A stretch of DNA of 64,000 bases from positions 434,001-498,000 of the forward strand of contig NZ_JAQSIP010000002.1 of assembly GCF_028649475.1 (NCBI RefSeq). The letters are read 5' to 3'. Position 1 is the stretch's first letter. The number at the start of each line of letters is the position of its first letter. Made by a program: the position numbers and the translations under genes. A model generated the notes under the pieces. It worked only from the letters and a program-made list of their open reading frames with translations. It was not told the origin of the DNA and did no database searches. Positions 41,570-50,026 of the stretch are shown one piece after another. The DNA comes from Curvibacter cyanobacteriorum (lineage in GTDB: Bacteria; Pseudomonadota; Gammaproteobacteria; Burkholderiales; Burkholderiaceae_C).

Positions 41570-42424
41570 ATGATTTCATCCGCAGAACGACTCCCTGCGT
41601 TGGCGCAGTGCGCGCACCGCATTCGCCGCTACGCCCTGCGCATGGGCGAAGTCCAGGGCCAAGGCTACATCGGCCAGGCCCTGGGCTGGGCCGATGTGCT
41701 GGCGGTGGCCTATGGCCATGCGCTGAACTTCAAGCCCGATGACCCGCAGTGGGAGCAGCGCGACCGCTTTTTGCTGTCCCACGGCCACTACGCCATTGCG
41801 TTCTACGCGGCCCTGATCGAGGCCGGCATCATCCCCGAGTCGGAGCTGGAGACCTACGGCAGCGACGACAGCCGTCTGCCCATGTCCGGCATGGCCAGCT
41901 ACACCCCGGGCATGGAGATCTCGGGCGGTTCGCTGGGCCAGGGCCTGCCGATTGCAGTGGGCATGGCCCTGGGCCTGCGCCACAAGCAGAACCCGGCCTT
42001 TGTCTACAACTCCATGTCCGACGGCGAGCTCGATGAGGGCTCGACCTGGGAGGCCGCGATGTCGGCGGCCCACCACGGCCTGGCCAACCTGATCTGCCTG
42101 GTCGACATCAACAACCAGCAGGCCGATGGCCCGTCCACCCAGGTGCTGGGCTTTGAGCCTCTGGCCGACAAGTGGGCCGCCTTTGGCTGGCATGTGCAGC
42201 GTGTGGACGGCAACGACCTGGCCGCCGTGCTGGCGGCTTTTGACGCCGCGCGCGGGCTGACCGAGCCCAAACCGCGCGTGATCCTGTTCAACACCCTGAT
42301 GGGCAAGGGCGTGCCGTTCCTGGAGACCCGCGACAAAAACCATTTCATCCGGGTCGATCCACCCGAGTGGCAGCAGGCCCTCGCCGTCCTGGACCAGTCT
42401 CAAGCCGAAGGAGCCACCGCATGA
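41570..42424 (+). CDS. Transketolase, N-terminal (TPP-binding) subunit
   Basis: A 284-residue split-transketolase subunit holding the diphosphate/Mg side of thiamine-PP binding. Motifs are FLLSHGHYAIAFYAALIEAG, MEISGGSLGQGLPIAVGMALG, and the TPP motif SDGELDEGSTWEAAMSAAHH ending in DINNQQADG. Where most transketolases have GDGE, this reads SDGE. The start ATG 41570 has AGGAG eight bases upstream. The stop overlaps the next gene by four bases (ATGA). It transfers two-carbon ketol units between sugar phosphates or related carbonyl compounds. Confidence 0.92.
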   Translation: MISSAERLPALAQCAHRIRRYALRMGEVQGQGYIGQALGWADVLAVAYGHALNFKPDDPQWEQRDRFLLSHGHYAIAFYAALIEAGIIPESELETYGSDDSRLPMSGMASYTPGMEISGGSLGQGLPIAVGMALGLRHKQNPAFVYNSMSDGELDEGSTWEAAMSAAHHGLANLICLVDINNQQADGPSTQVLGFEPLADKWAAFGWHVQRVDGNDLAAVLAAFDAARGLTEPKPRVILFNTLMGKGVPFLETRDKNHFIRVDPPEWQQALAVLDQSQAEGATA

Positions 42425-43425
42425 ACACCGTTGCCGACAAGAAACCCCGCCTGACCACCTCCGCCATGATCGCGTCCATCGCGGGCGAGGGCCAGCGCGT
42501 CAAGGCCGCCCCCTTTGGCAAGGCCCTGGTGGCCCTGGCGGCGCAGCGCCCCGACCTCGTCGGCATGACCGCCGACCTGGGCAAGTACACCGACCTGCAC
42601 CTGTTCGCCCAGGCGTACCCCGAGCGCTACTTTCAGATGGGCATGGCCGAGCAGCTGTTGATGGGCGCGGCCGGCGGCATGGCCAAGGAAGGCCTGCTGC
42701 CCTTTGTCACGACCTACGCGGTGTTTGGTACCCGGCGCGCCTACGACTTCATTCACCAGGTGATCGCGGAGGAGAACCTCAACGTCAAGATGTGCTGCGC
42801 GCTGCCGGGCCTGACCACCGGCTACGGCCCCAGCCACCAGGCCACCGAGGACATCGCCATGATGCGCGGCATTCCCGGCCTGACCATCGTGGACCCGTGC
42901 GATGCGCTGGACATCGAGCAGGCCGTGCCCCAGATCGCCGCCCACCCGGGCCCGGTCTACATGCGCCTGCTGCGCGGCAATGTGCCCCTGGTGCTGGACG
43001 AGTACGACTACCAGTTTGAACTGGGCCAGGCCAAGCGCCTGGTCGACGGCAACGAGGTGCTGATCATCTCCAGCGGCTTCATGACCATGCGCGCACTGGA
43101 GGTGGCGCAAAGCCTGAAGGCCGACAACATCGGTGTGGCGGTGCTGCACTGCCCGACCATCAAGCCGCTGGACGAGGTGACGGTGCTGGCCGAAGTGCTG
43201 CGCCAGCCGCGCCTGGTGGTGGTGGCCGAGAACCACTCGGTGGTGGGCGGTCTGGGCGAGGCGGTGGCCAGCAGCCTGCTGCAAAACGGGGTGCAGCCGG
43301 CGCGCTTCCGCCTCGCCGGGCTGCCCGATGCCTACCTCGATGCCGGGGCCTTGCCCACCTTGCACGACCGTTACGGCATCAGCACCGAGGCCTTGGCCGG
43401 GCGCATCAAGCGCTGGCTGGACTGA
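42421..43425 (+). CDS. Transketolase, C-terminal (pyrimidine-binding) subunit
   Basis: The 334-residue partner holds the aminopyrimidine side of thiamine-PP. The catalytic Glu is in YFQMGMAEQLLMGAAGGMAKEG, followed by PFVTTYAVFGTRRAYDFIHQ, TTGYGPSHQATEDIAMMRGIP and C-terminal domain strings VLHCPTIKPLDEV and VVVAENHSVVGGLGEAV. Start ATG 42421 overlaps the N-subunit stop, giving balanced synthesis. A free-standing split transketolase within a TRAP/SDR operon points to a dedicated catabolic route, not to the central pentose pathway, whose transketolase is normally a single chain. Confidence 0.93.
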   Translation: MNTVADKKPRLTTSAMIASIAGEGQRVKAAPFGKALVALAAQRPDLVGMTADLGKYTDLHLFAQAYPERYFQMGMAEQLLMGAAGGMAKEGLLPFVTTYAVFGTRRAYDFIHQVIAEENLNVKMCCALPGLTTGYGPSHQATEDIAMMRGIPGLTIVDPCDALDIEQAVPQIAAHPGPVYMRLLRGNVPLVLDEYDYQFELGQAKRLVDGNEVLIISSGFMTMRALEVAQSLKADNIGVAVLHCPTIKPLDEVTVLAEVLRQPRLVVVAENHSVVGGLGEAVASSLLQNGVQPARFRLAGLPDAYLDAGALPTLHDRYGISTEALAGRIKRWLD

Positions 43426-43531
43426 ACAGTGCGCGCCGGCACCGACCGGCGCGGGCCCGCCCGGGCCTCAAGTTTGCGCCCCGCTGGCCGATGATGAGGC
43501 AGCACGCCAATCAAGGGGAGGGGGGCGCACC

Positions 43532-43945
43532 ATGTCGATTTCACCGGTGTCGAGCACACCACCTTCCCCCGGGGGCGGCGCGAGCGACGACGGCCTGCGG
43601 GCCCAGATCACCAAGCTGACCCAGCAGATCGCCAAGCTGAGCGTCAAGCTGCAGGCGCTGGTGCGCTCCGATGCCCCGGCCAAGGAGAAGCTGGCGCAGA
43701 CCAAGGTGCTGCGCCTGCAAATGGATTTGCTGAGCCAGCAATTGGCCCAGTTGATCGCCGAACAAGCACGCCGCCAGCAAGGCAGCGCGGCCGCCACCCA
43801 AGCCTGGGTGCAGAACGCCCTGACCCAGGCCGAGCGCCGCGAGCGTTCGGCCGCCGGTACCTACAACCCCCGCGGCCATGTGACCGACGCCGTGTCGTGG
43901 CCGCCGTCCAATCCCCTGCTCACCGGGCTCAACACCCAGGCCTGA
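43532..43945 (+). CDS. Small coiled-coil protein, FlxA-like
   Basis: A 137-residue protein with no signal peptide. Residues about 20-95 form a predicted coiled coil (LRAQITKLTQQIAKLSVKLQ, LRLQMDLLSQQLAQLIAEQ), preceded by a Ser/Pro/Gly-rich start and followed by a disordered tail ending TGLNTQA. The LTQQIAKLSVKLQAL heptads resemble the FlxA-like family. Ribosome-binding site GGGGAGG precedes ATG 43532. It lies after the transketolase operon but its content gives no link to it. Function unknown. Confidence 0.7.
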   Translation: MSISPVSSTPPSPGGGASDDGLRAQITKLTQQIAKLSVKLQALVRSDAPAKEKLAQTKVLRLQMDLLSQQLAQLIAEQARRQQGSAAATQAWVQNALTQAERRERSAAGTYNPRGHVTDAVSWPPSNPLLTGLNTQA

Positions 43946-44053
43946 GCGTGCCGGGCGACAGCCGCCGCCATGGCTGGCGCTCGCGGTGGCGCGGCAGGCG
44001 GTTCGCTGTGGGTTGCGGGTTGAGCGGGCCCTGAGCCGTGGCTGACCGCGGCC

Positions 44054-44641
44054 TCAGGGCCAGCTGACGCCCTCCAGGCGACCGCGCCCCTCGATGGCCA
44101 AGATGGGGCAATTCAACACCAGGTCGGTGGCTTGCACGGTCAGCAGGCCCTCGTCCTCGGCGGCCAGGATGGCCTGCTCCGAGCGCAGTTCCCGCGCTTG
44201 CGAGGCTTGCTTCCAGGTCACGGTGGTCAGGCGCCACAAGGGGCTGTAAGACAGGTCCTGGCTGGCAGGACCCACCGGTTGCGGGGCCGACTGGAACACC
44301 GGGGCCTGCTGGAAGTTGCTCACTTTGTAGACCCGTTCCAGCAGGTTCAGCCCCGCGGGGGCGCGGGCTGAGCGCGCCAGTCGAGGGGCATGGTTGGCCT
44401 TTTGCTCGACCGCCAGCGCGGCGTCCGACACATCGGTGGTCACGTACCGCGCCTCCAGGCCGTCGATCCAGCCGATGCGCAAGGGCAGGCTGATGGTGCG
44501 GGCGGCGGCGGGCGCGGTGGCGGCGGGCGCGCCCGCCTGCGGGGCGGTGCTGCAGCCGCTCAGCCAGGCACAGGCCAGCGCCAAGGCCAGGCCGATCAGG
44601 GGGCGTTGGGGGGCCAGCGAAGAAGTCAAATCACGGGTCAT
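44054..44641 (-). CDS. Putative lipoprotein of unknown function
   Basis: A 195-residue protein with a lipoprotein signal: LIGLALALACAWLSGC, lipobox LSGC, then a Ser/Ala/Pro-rich stretch. The mature part has no motif I recognise: ISLPLRIGWIDGLEARYVTTD, LNLLERVYKVSNF, WRLTTVTWKQASQA, ILAAEDEGLLTVQATDLVLNC. It stands alone on the minus strand, 296 bases from the divergent GGDEF gene. That gap contains no recognised feature. The Asp at position +2 that would retain a lipoprotein in the inner membrane is absent (Ser follows Cys), so outer-membrane sorting is likely. Confidence 0.7.
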   Translation of the reverse strand: MTRDLTSSLAPQRPLIGLALALACAWLSGCSTAPQAGAPAATAPAAARTISLPLRIGWIDGLEARYVTTDVSDAALAVEQKANHAPRLARSARAPAGLNLLERVYKVSNFQQAPVFQSAPQPVGPASQDLSYSPLWRLTTVTWKQASQARELRSEQAILAAEDEGLLTVQATDLVLNCPILAIEGRGRLEGVSWP

Positions 44642-44937
44642 GGCGTCTCAGGCATCCAAGGTGGGGGCGGCAGGTCCGAAGCCGCGCGGCGAAGCGAGGG
44701 GGAGGGCGGGACGGCGTCGTGGGCCGCCGCACCAGCCATTTTGAGGGGGTTTGGGCTGGCCTGGCAAAGCCCCCAAGCAGGTAGGATTTCACTTCCGAGG
44801 GGCTTTGTCCTTGGGGCGGCTGGTCGGCGCTGACCCGTCGGCATGGTATTTTCAGAACACCCATGCCCGAGGCGGTGAATGCCTGCCGATCCTCGATTTC
44901 GACCTTCCGACCCAACGGCCCGCCTCAACGACCGCCC

Positions 44938-46086
44938 ATGACCCCTTTGGACCTCCGCAGCTTCAACCTGTTCGGTGGCCTGGTGTGCACCACCATGGGC
45001 TTGGTGCTGCTCGCGGTACGACTGCATTTCCGCAGCCCGGTGCAGGGCTTGGGGCATTGGGGCGTGGCGCCGCTGATGGCGGTGGCCTCGGCGCTGCTGT
45101 TCGGGCTCGAAGGGCGGGTGCCGTCAGCGCTGGTGCTGGTGGGCGGCAATGGCCTGCTGCTGGGCTGCAACATCGCCATGCTGGCGGGCACCAGCCGCTT
45201 TTTGCACCGGCCCTGGCGCTGGTGGCCCTGGCTCACGGGCACGGCGTTGTGCTTGCTGGTGCTGCTGTGCTTCTCCAGTGTCTGGCCCGATTACCGGGTC
45301 CGCATGATGACCTTTGCCTCGACCATGGCCTGGGTCTGTGCCGCCCATGCCCGCTTGCTGTGGGTGCATGGGCGGGGCTTGTCGGCGCGCCTGATGGGGG
45401 CGGCGATGGTCTGGCAGACCGGCGTCCTGCTGGTCCGCGCCGTGGCGACCTGGTGGATCGACCGGCCGGACACCCAGCGCTTTGAGCCGGTGTCGGTGAT
45501 CCACACGGTCTATGTCGGCACCTTTGGCTTCTCGGTCATGCTGCTGCTGGTAGGTGGTTTGCTGATGTTCAGCGAATACCTTCGGCAGCGCTTCGAGCAC
45601 CTGGCCACCCACGACGACCTGACGGGCGTGCTGAACCGCCGCGCCCTGGCCACGCGGATCGACCAGGCCCACGCCCGTTGGCAGACCCAGCGCCAGCCCT
45701 ACGCCTTGCTGTTGATGGATGTGGACCATTTCAAGCGCATCAACGACGCCCTGGGCCACCAGGCCGGCGACCGGGCGCTGGCCCGGGTGGCCGCCACCTT
45801 GCAGCAAGGCCTGCGCGCCTCGGACACCCTGGGCCGCTACGGCGGTGAGGAGTTCATGGCTTTGGTGACCGGGGCGGATGCCGAGCTCGCCTTGTCGCTG
45901 GCCGAGCAACTCTGCCAGCGGCTGGCCCAGCAGGCCGATGACGACCAGGCCCCCGCCTGCACCGTCAGCATCGGGGTGGCGGTGGTGGGCGCGGGCGACC
46001 CCCAGAGTGACTCGGTGCTGGCCCGGGCCGATGCCGCGCTCTACCAGGCCAAGGCCGCGGGGCGCAACCGCGTGGTGCTGGCCTGA
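44938..46086 (+). CDS. Diguanylate cyclase with multi-helix membrane sensor
   Basis: About 382 residues: six to seven hydrophobic helices in the first 215 residues (LFGGLVCTTMGLVLLAV, WWPWLTGTALCLLVLLCF, VGTFGFSVMLLLVGGLLMF), then a GGDEF domain with DDLTGVLNRRAL, LLLMDVDHFKRINDALGH and active site RYGGEEFMAL. An RxxD inhibitory site (RASD) lies exactly five residues before GGEEF. It should synthesise cyclic di-GMP with feedback control. The start chosen is ATG 44938; an in-frame ATG at 44863 would add 25 residues with no helical character. The membrane module resembles MASE-type 7TM sensors but is not assigned. Confidence 0.88.
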   Translation: MTPLDLRSFNLFGGLVCTTMGLVLLAVRLHFRSPVQGLGHWGVAPLMAVASALLFGLEGRVPSALVLVGGNGLLLGCNIAMLAGTSRFLHRPWRWWPWLTGTALCLLVLLCFSSVWPDYRVRMMTFASTMAWVCAAHARLLWVHGRGLSARLMGAAMVWQTGVLLVRAVATWWIDRPDTQRFEPVSVIHTVYVGTFGFSVMLLLVGGLLMFSEYLRQRFEHLATHDDLTGVLNRRALATRIDQAHARWQTQRQPYALLLMDVDHFKRINDALGHQAGDRALARVAATLQQGLRASDTLGRYGGEEFMALVTGADAELALSLAEQLCQRLAQQADDDQAPACTVSIGVAVVGAGDPQSDSVLARADAALYQAKAAGRNRVVLA

Positions 46087-46483
46087 GGCCGTTCGCCTGG
46101 GCCCACAGGCGGTGGTCAGCGCCCCGATCGCCCCGGCGGCTTCGGCTGGCGCCTTGAGGCGGTTGGTACGGAGGCGTCAAGGCCCTGCCGAGGGGGGGGC
46201 GCCGATCTGCGTTTTTTGCGCACTTGTTCTTGCAATTCACGCATTTTTAAGTGGATATTTGCCGGGATCTGCTGGATTCAATCCGCGGCTTTGGTGAGTC
46301 CCAAAAAAATCACGCTTTGGCCAAGTTGTTGCAAAAAGTGTCATGTATCTGACAATTTTGCCTTGCTGGCTTTTTCCCAGGCTGCGGACAATGGCAGCCA
46401 TGTTGGGATCCTGTCTCTCAGACCACTTGGACTGGTTTTTTGAGGCATGGCAGCGTCCGGTTTGGAGTGTTTTTCTGCTTTAA
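46087..46483. promoter_or_regulatory. 397-bp gap between two GGDEF genes, with Crp-type palindrome
   Basis: The right two-thirds (from about 46200) is clearly AT-richer than the flanks. It holds a perfect inverted repeat TGTCA-TGTATC-TGACA at 46339-46354, the 5-N6-5 geometry of Crp/Fnr-family sites. The repeat lies 130 bases upstream of the second GGDEF gene, which is followed by a Crp/Fnr-family regulator gene. No open reading frame of quality and no terminator beyond a GCG/TTTTTT patch near 46210-46225 is seen. Confidence 0.55.
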
Positions 46484-47554
46484 ATGCTCCTGAATAAAAT
46501 GATCAATAGAATTCAAAGTCGAGTCGGCTTAAAAACCTGGACTGAATATGGCCAGTTTTTAACCTATGCCGAAGGTCGATTTCGGCGCTCAGCGCTGGTG
46601 GTGCAAATCACGGCCTGCCTGGCCTGGGGCGTTGCGGCGGTCGTGGCACCAGCCGACGCCCATTTGGACTGGGGCCTTTTGCTGCTCTATGGCCTGATGA
46701 TTCTGGCCGCCGCTTTCTTGACCGATCGCGGCGCCAGCGCCGTGGTGCGGGCGATCGGTCGGGCCACTTTCGCGCTGGTCATTGCCAATGCCCTGGCCCA
46801 TGTGGTGCACGCATCGCCAAGCGCTTTGTACTGGGTGCTGGCGATTGCCTCGTTGGTGGTGGTGGCCATGTCGCCTTTGCACCATGAGCCATTGGCATTC
46901 ATGGTCTGCGCCAGCCTGATCGATGCCACCTTGCTTTGGCCCCGGCGGCTGGCCATTCTGCAGTCGCCGGAATGGGCCTGGATGGCTTGTCTGGTGGTGT
47001 TTGCCCTGGTGTTTGGACTGTTGTTGAACAGCCTCTACTTTCTGGAGCGCCTGCGCTTGTACCAAACCAATCGCCGGTTGGCGGAATTGGCTTACCGGGA
47101 TGGTTTGACCCAGCTGAACAACCGGCGTGCTTTCATGACGCAGCTGGAGCGGGCCGTGGTGTCCGCAGAGGCCCACGAGCTGCATTTTCTGCTGGTCGAT
47201 GTGGACGACTTCAAGTGCGTCAACGACCGCTATGGCCATGCCATGGGAGACCAGGTGTTGCGCTCGGTGGCGGCTCGCATCCGGGCGATTGCGGGTGATG
47301 CGGCGTGCGCGCGCATCGGGGGCGAGGAGTTTGCGGTGCTCAGCCGTGGTGGGCGGGCCCAGGCCGAAGCCCTGGCGGTCCGCATCAACGCGGCCTTCAC
47401 CGACCGCCCGATCGAACACCTGTGGGTGACGGTGAGCACGGGCGTGTCTTGTTTTCGCCCTGGCATGACGGTGGGGCAACTCATGAATGAGGCCGATCTG
47501 GCCCTGTATGACGTCAAGAAAATGGGTAAGAACGGTTACTCATTTGCGGCCTGA
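46484..47554 (+). CDS. GGDEF-domain protein (diguanylate cyclase lacking the I-site)
   Basis: A 356-residue protein: five to six membrane helices (LVVQITACLAWGVAAVVA, GLLLLYGLMILAAAFL, ACLVVFALVFGLLLNSLYFL) followed by a GGDEF domain (RDGLTQLNNRRAFMTQL, LLVDVDDFKCVNDRYGHAMG, RIGGEEFAVLS). The metal and substrate residues look intact. Unlike the first GGDEF gene, the four residues five before GGEEF are AGDA, so the RxxD inhibitory site is missing and product inhibition is unlikely. No clear ribosome-binding site precedes ATG 46484; ATG 46499 is an alternative. It is followed 37 bases later by the Crp/Fnr gene, implying a shared transcript. Confidence 0.9.
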   Translation: MLLNKMINRIQSRVGLKTWTEYGQFLTYAEGRFRRSALVVQITACLAWGVAAVVAPADAHLDWGLLLLYGLMILAAAFLTDRGASAVVRAIGRATFALVIANALAHVVHASPSALYWVLAIASLVVVAMSPLHHEPLAFMVCASLIDATLLWPRRLAILQSPEWAWMACLVVFALVFGLLLNSLYFLERLRLYQTNRRLAELAYRDGLTQLNNRRAFMTQLERAVVSAEAHELHFLLVDVDDFKCVNDRYGHAMGDQVLRSVAARIRAIAGDAACARIGGEEFAVLSRGGRAQAEALAVRINAAFTDRPIEHLWVTVSTGVSCFRPGMTVGQLMNEADLALYDVKKMGKNGYSFAA

Positions 47555-47591
47555 CGCGCGTCGCACGGGCCCATGCTGTGAAGGTGAATGG

Positions 47592-48329
47592 ATGAAAGTT
47601 TTATCGACCGGGCGCATGTATGCCCGCGATTTGATTGGCAAGAGTAAATGGTTTAGTACGTGGTCATCTGTTGATATTGATGATTTTTTTATCAAGAGTG
47701 AGCTGCGTTCTTATTCAAAATTTGACTTGCTCTATCAAGATTATCGTGCGGAGGAGTTGATTTTTCTGGTGACCGGTTCGGCATGGGCTTGCCTGAGGAA
47801 TGAACAGGGCTTGGTTCGGTTCGGCTTGGTGCAGTCCTCGATTTTGATAGGGCTTTCCCAGTTATTAGGAAAAACATTTTCTGATGAGCCCTGCTATGAG
47901 TTCTATGTGGCCGAGGATGCCTTGGCGCTGGCGATTCCGACCGCGGTGTTGAAGCAGCGCCTGGCCGCCCGTCCAGTGCTGTGGCAAACCGTGGCGGAGG
48001 CCGCCATCCTGTACCAGCGTCACTGCATCAAGCTGGCCCTCCTGCTCTATGCCGGGCCGACCAAGGAGCGTTTGATCTCGGCCTTGTTCCAGTTTGGGGT
48101 GTCGGCTTCGATCCGCTCCAGCGACCTGAATGAGGGCGGGGTTCACATTTCGCAGGAGGACCTGGCGGTGTTGATTCAGGCCTCGCGCCAGCACGTGAAC
48201 CGGGCGCTCAAGGAGCTTGAGGCGGAGGGGGTGATTGCGCTGGGCTACAAGCGCATCGACATCCTGAACCCGACCGAGCTGGAGCGCCGGGCCTTGGCGC
48301 GCCTGCTTTACCAGTCGCCCGGCGACTGA
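47592..48329 (+). CDS. Crp/Fnr-family transcriptional regulator
   Basis: A 245-residue regulator: cyclic-nucleotide-type beta-barrel in the first 130 residues, long dimer helix (VAEAAILYQRHCIKLALLLYAG), and a C-terminal Crp-type helix-turn-helix (HISQEDLAVLIQASRQHVNRALKELEAEG). No N-terminal Cys cluster of Fnr is present. The nucleotide-binding RxS motif is not evident, so the ligand may differ from cAMP. Start ATG 47592 has AAGGTGA close upstream. The first 250 bases are markedly AT-richer than the rest of the gene. It follows the I-site-less GGDEF gene and precedes the chemoreceptor gene. It may control the island through the TGTCA palindrome at 46339. Confidence 0.9.
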   Translation: MKVLSTGRMYARDLIGKSKWFSTWSSVDIDDFFIKSELRSYSKFDLLYQDYRAEELIFLVTGSAWACLRNEQGLVRFGLVQSSILIGLSQLLGKTFSDEPCYEFYVAEDALALAIPTAVLKQRLAARPVLWQTVAEAAILYQRHCIKLALLLYAGPTKERLISALFQFGVSASIRSSDLNEGGVHISQEDLAVLIQASRQHVNRALKELEAEGVIALGYKRIDILNPTELERRALARLLYQSPGD

Positions 48330-48355
48330 TGGACCCACCGGGGTCGAAACCCCTC

Positions 48356-48372
48356 GCCCCCTTTTTGGGGGC
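48356..48372 (+). promoter_or_regulatory. GC-rich hairpin with T5 loop in chemoreceptor leader
   Basis: GCCCCC-TTTTT-GGGGGC forms a perfect six-pair stem between the Crp/Fnr stop and the chemoreceptor start (ATG 48396). The T run is in the loop, not downstream, so it is not a classic terminator for the plus strand. It may be a leader hairpin or transcript-end structure. Confidence 0.4.
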
Positions 48373-48395
48373 CTTGAATCTGATCGGAGCTTGCC

Positions 48396-49937
48396 ATGAG
48401 GATGAATTTACCGGTGTCTCAACGGGCGTTCGAGTTTGCGCCCGAGGCGACGCTGATGTCGATGACCGACACCAGCAGCCGCATCACCTATGCCAACAGT
48501 GCTTTCCTCGAAGTCAGTGGCTTCGAGCGCGAGGAGTTGATGGGCCAGCCGCACAACCTGGTGCGTCACCCGGACATGCCGGTGCAGGCCTTCGAGGACA
48601 TGTGGGCCACGCTCAAGTCCGGCAAGTCCTGGACCGGTCTGGTCAAGAACCGCCGCAAGAACGGCGACCACTACTGGGTGCGGGCCAACGCCACCCCGGT
48701 GTCGCGGGGCGGGCGGGTGAGCGGCTACATGTCGGTGCGCACCCGACCCAGCGCGCAGGAGGTGCAGGCCGCCGAGCGCCTGTACCGCGACTTCCGCGAA
48801 GGCCGCGCCGCGGGCCGGGCGTTTCACCAGGGGCTGATCGTGCGCACCGGCTGGCGCGGCTGGACCGCCTGGCTGCAGACCCTGTCGGTGCGGGGGCGAC
48901 TGCGCTGCGCCATGGCGGTGCCGGCCGTGGCCAGTCTGGCCGGTGCCGCGCTGTGCGGGGTGGCGCCCGAGGCCCTGGTCGCGTGGGCTTTGGCGGCGTT
49001 GGGCCTCAGCACCGCGGTGGGGGCCTGGCTCGAATCTCAGATCGCCCGACCCCTGGGGCTGATCGAGCGCCAGGCCCTCAGCGTGGCCGCCGGCCAGCCC
49101 GCCGAGAACGTGCACCTGAACCGGGTGGACGAGATCGGCATGATCCTTCGCGCCGTCAACCAGGCGGGCCTCAATCTGCGCTCCCTGGTCGACGATGTCG
49201 GGGCCCAGGTGGGGGGCGTGCAAGCCGCCAGCGCCGGCATGGCCGCAGGCAACCAAGATCTGCGGGGCCGCACCGAGCAGGCGGCGGCCAGCCTCGAGGA
49301 GACCGCCACGTCGATGGAGCAGATCAACGCCACCGTCAAGAACAACGCCACCTCGGCGTCCCACGCGACGACCCTCGCGGCGAGTGCCAGCGAGGCGGCA
49401 GCACAGGGCGGGGCGGTGGTGGGGCAGGTGATCGCCACCATGCAGGACCTCAGCGCCGCCAGCAGCCGGATCGCCGAGATCATCGGGGTGATTGATGGCA
49501 TCGCCTTCCAGACCAACATCCTGGCCCTGAATGCCGCCGTCGAGGCCGCGCGGGCAGGCGAGCAGGGCCGCGGCTTCGCGGTGGTGGCCGGTGAGGTGCG
49601 GCACCTGGCCCAGCGCTGCGCCAGTGCCGCGCGCGAGATCAAGGGGCTGATCGGCGACAGTGTGGCCAAGGTGGACAGCGGGGTGGTGCAGGCCGACGAG
49701 GCCGGTCGGGCCATGCGGGAGATCGTGACCCAGGTGCAGCGGGTCAATGGCCTGATTGCCGAGATCAGCCACGCCACCCAGGAGCAGGCCAGTGGCATCG
49801 GCCAGGTCAACCTGGCCGTGTCGCACCTGGACGACATGACCCAGCAAAACGCCGCCTTGGTGGAGCGCTCGGCCGCCGAAGCCGAGTCCTTGCAACGGCG
49901 GGCCGAGCGCCTGGCCGAGTCGGTGAGCGTGTTCTAG
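48396..49937 (+). CDS. Methyl-accepting chemotaxis protein with N-terminal PAS (Aer-like)
   Basis: A 513-residue receptor. Residues about 20-115 are a PAS domain of the aerotaxis type ([43 protein letters not shown]), which in Aer binds FAD. Two close hydrophobic segments follow at about 175-210, then HAMP and the long signalling coiled coil with the hairpin tip [32 protein letters not shown]. There is no periplasmic ligand domain, in keeping with intracellular energy or redox sensing. It should pass signals to CheA/CheW in the membrane array. Ribosome-binding site CGGAG precedes ATG 48396 by six bases. It is last in the signalling island. Confidence 0.94.
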   Translation: MRMNLPVSQRAFEFAPEATLMSMTDTSSRITYANSAFLEVSGFEREELMGQPHNLVRHPDMPVQAFEDMWATLKSGKSWTGLVKNRRKNGDHYWVRANATPVSRGGRVSGYMSVRTRPSAQEVQAAERLYRDFREGRAAGRAFHQGLIVRTGWRGWTAWLQTLSVRGRLRCAMAVPAVASLAGAALCGVAPEALVAWALAALGLSTAVGAWLESQIARPLGLIERQALSVAAGQPAENVHLNRVDEIGMILRAVNQAGLNLRSLVDDVGAQVGGVQAASAGMAAGNQDLRGRTEQAAASLEETATSMEQINATVKNNATSASHATTLAASASEAAAQGGAVVGQVIATMQDLSAASSRIAEIIGVIDGIAFQTNILALNAAVEAARAGEQGRGFAVVAGEVRHLAQRCASAAREIKGLIGDSVAKVDSGVVQADEAGRAMREIVTQVQRVNGLIAEISHATQEQASGIGQVNLAVSHLDDMTQQNAALVERSAAEAESLQRRAERLAESVSVF

Positions 49938-49982
49938 CGCCGAGCGCAGGCCGCGCCAGTGTTGGCCAGGCCCCCGCCAGCG

Positions 49983-50014
49983 CGGTGGCACGGTGGCACG
50001 GTGGCACGGTGGCG
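49983..50014. repeat. 8-bp tandem repeat, four units
   Basis: Four consecutive copies of CGGTGGCA (the last reading CGGTGGCG) lie in the 89-base convergent gap between the chemoreceptor and GST genes. It is a short simple repeat with no evident role. A slippage origin is likely. Confidence 0.85.
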
Positions 50015-50026
50015 CGCCCGTCAGGC

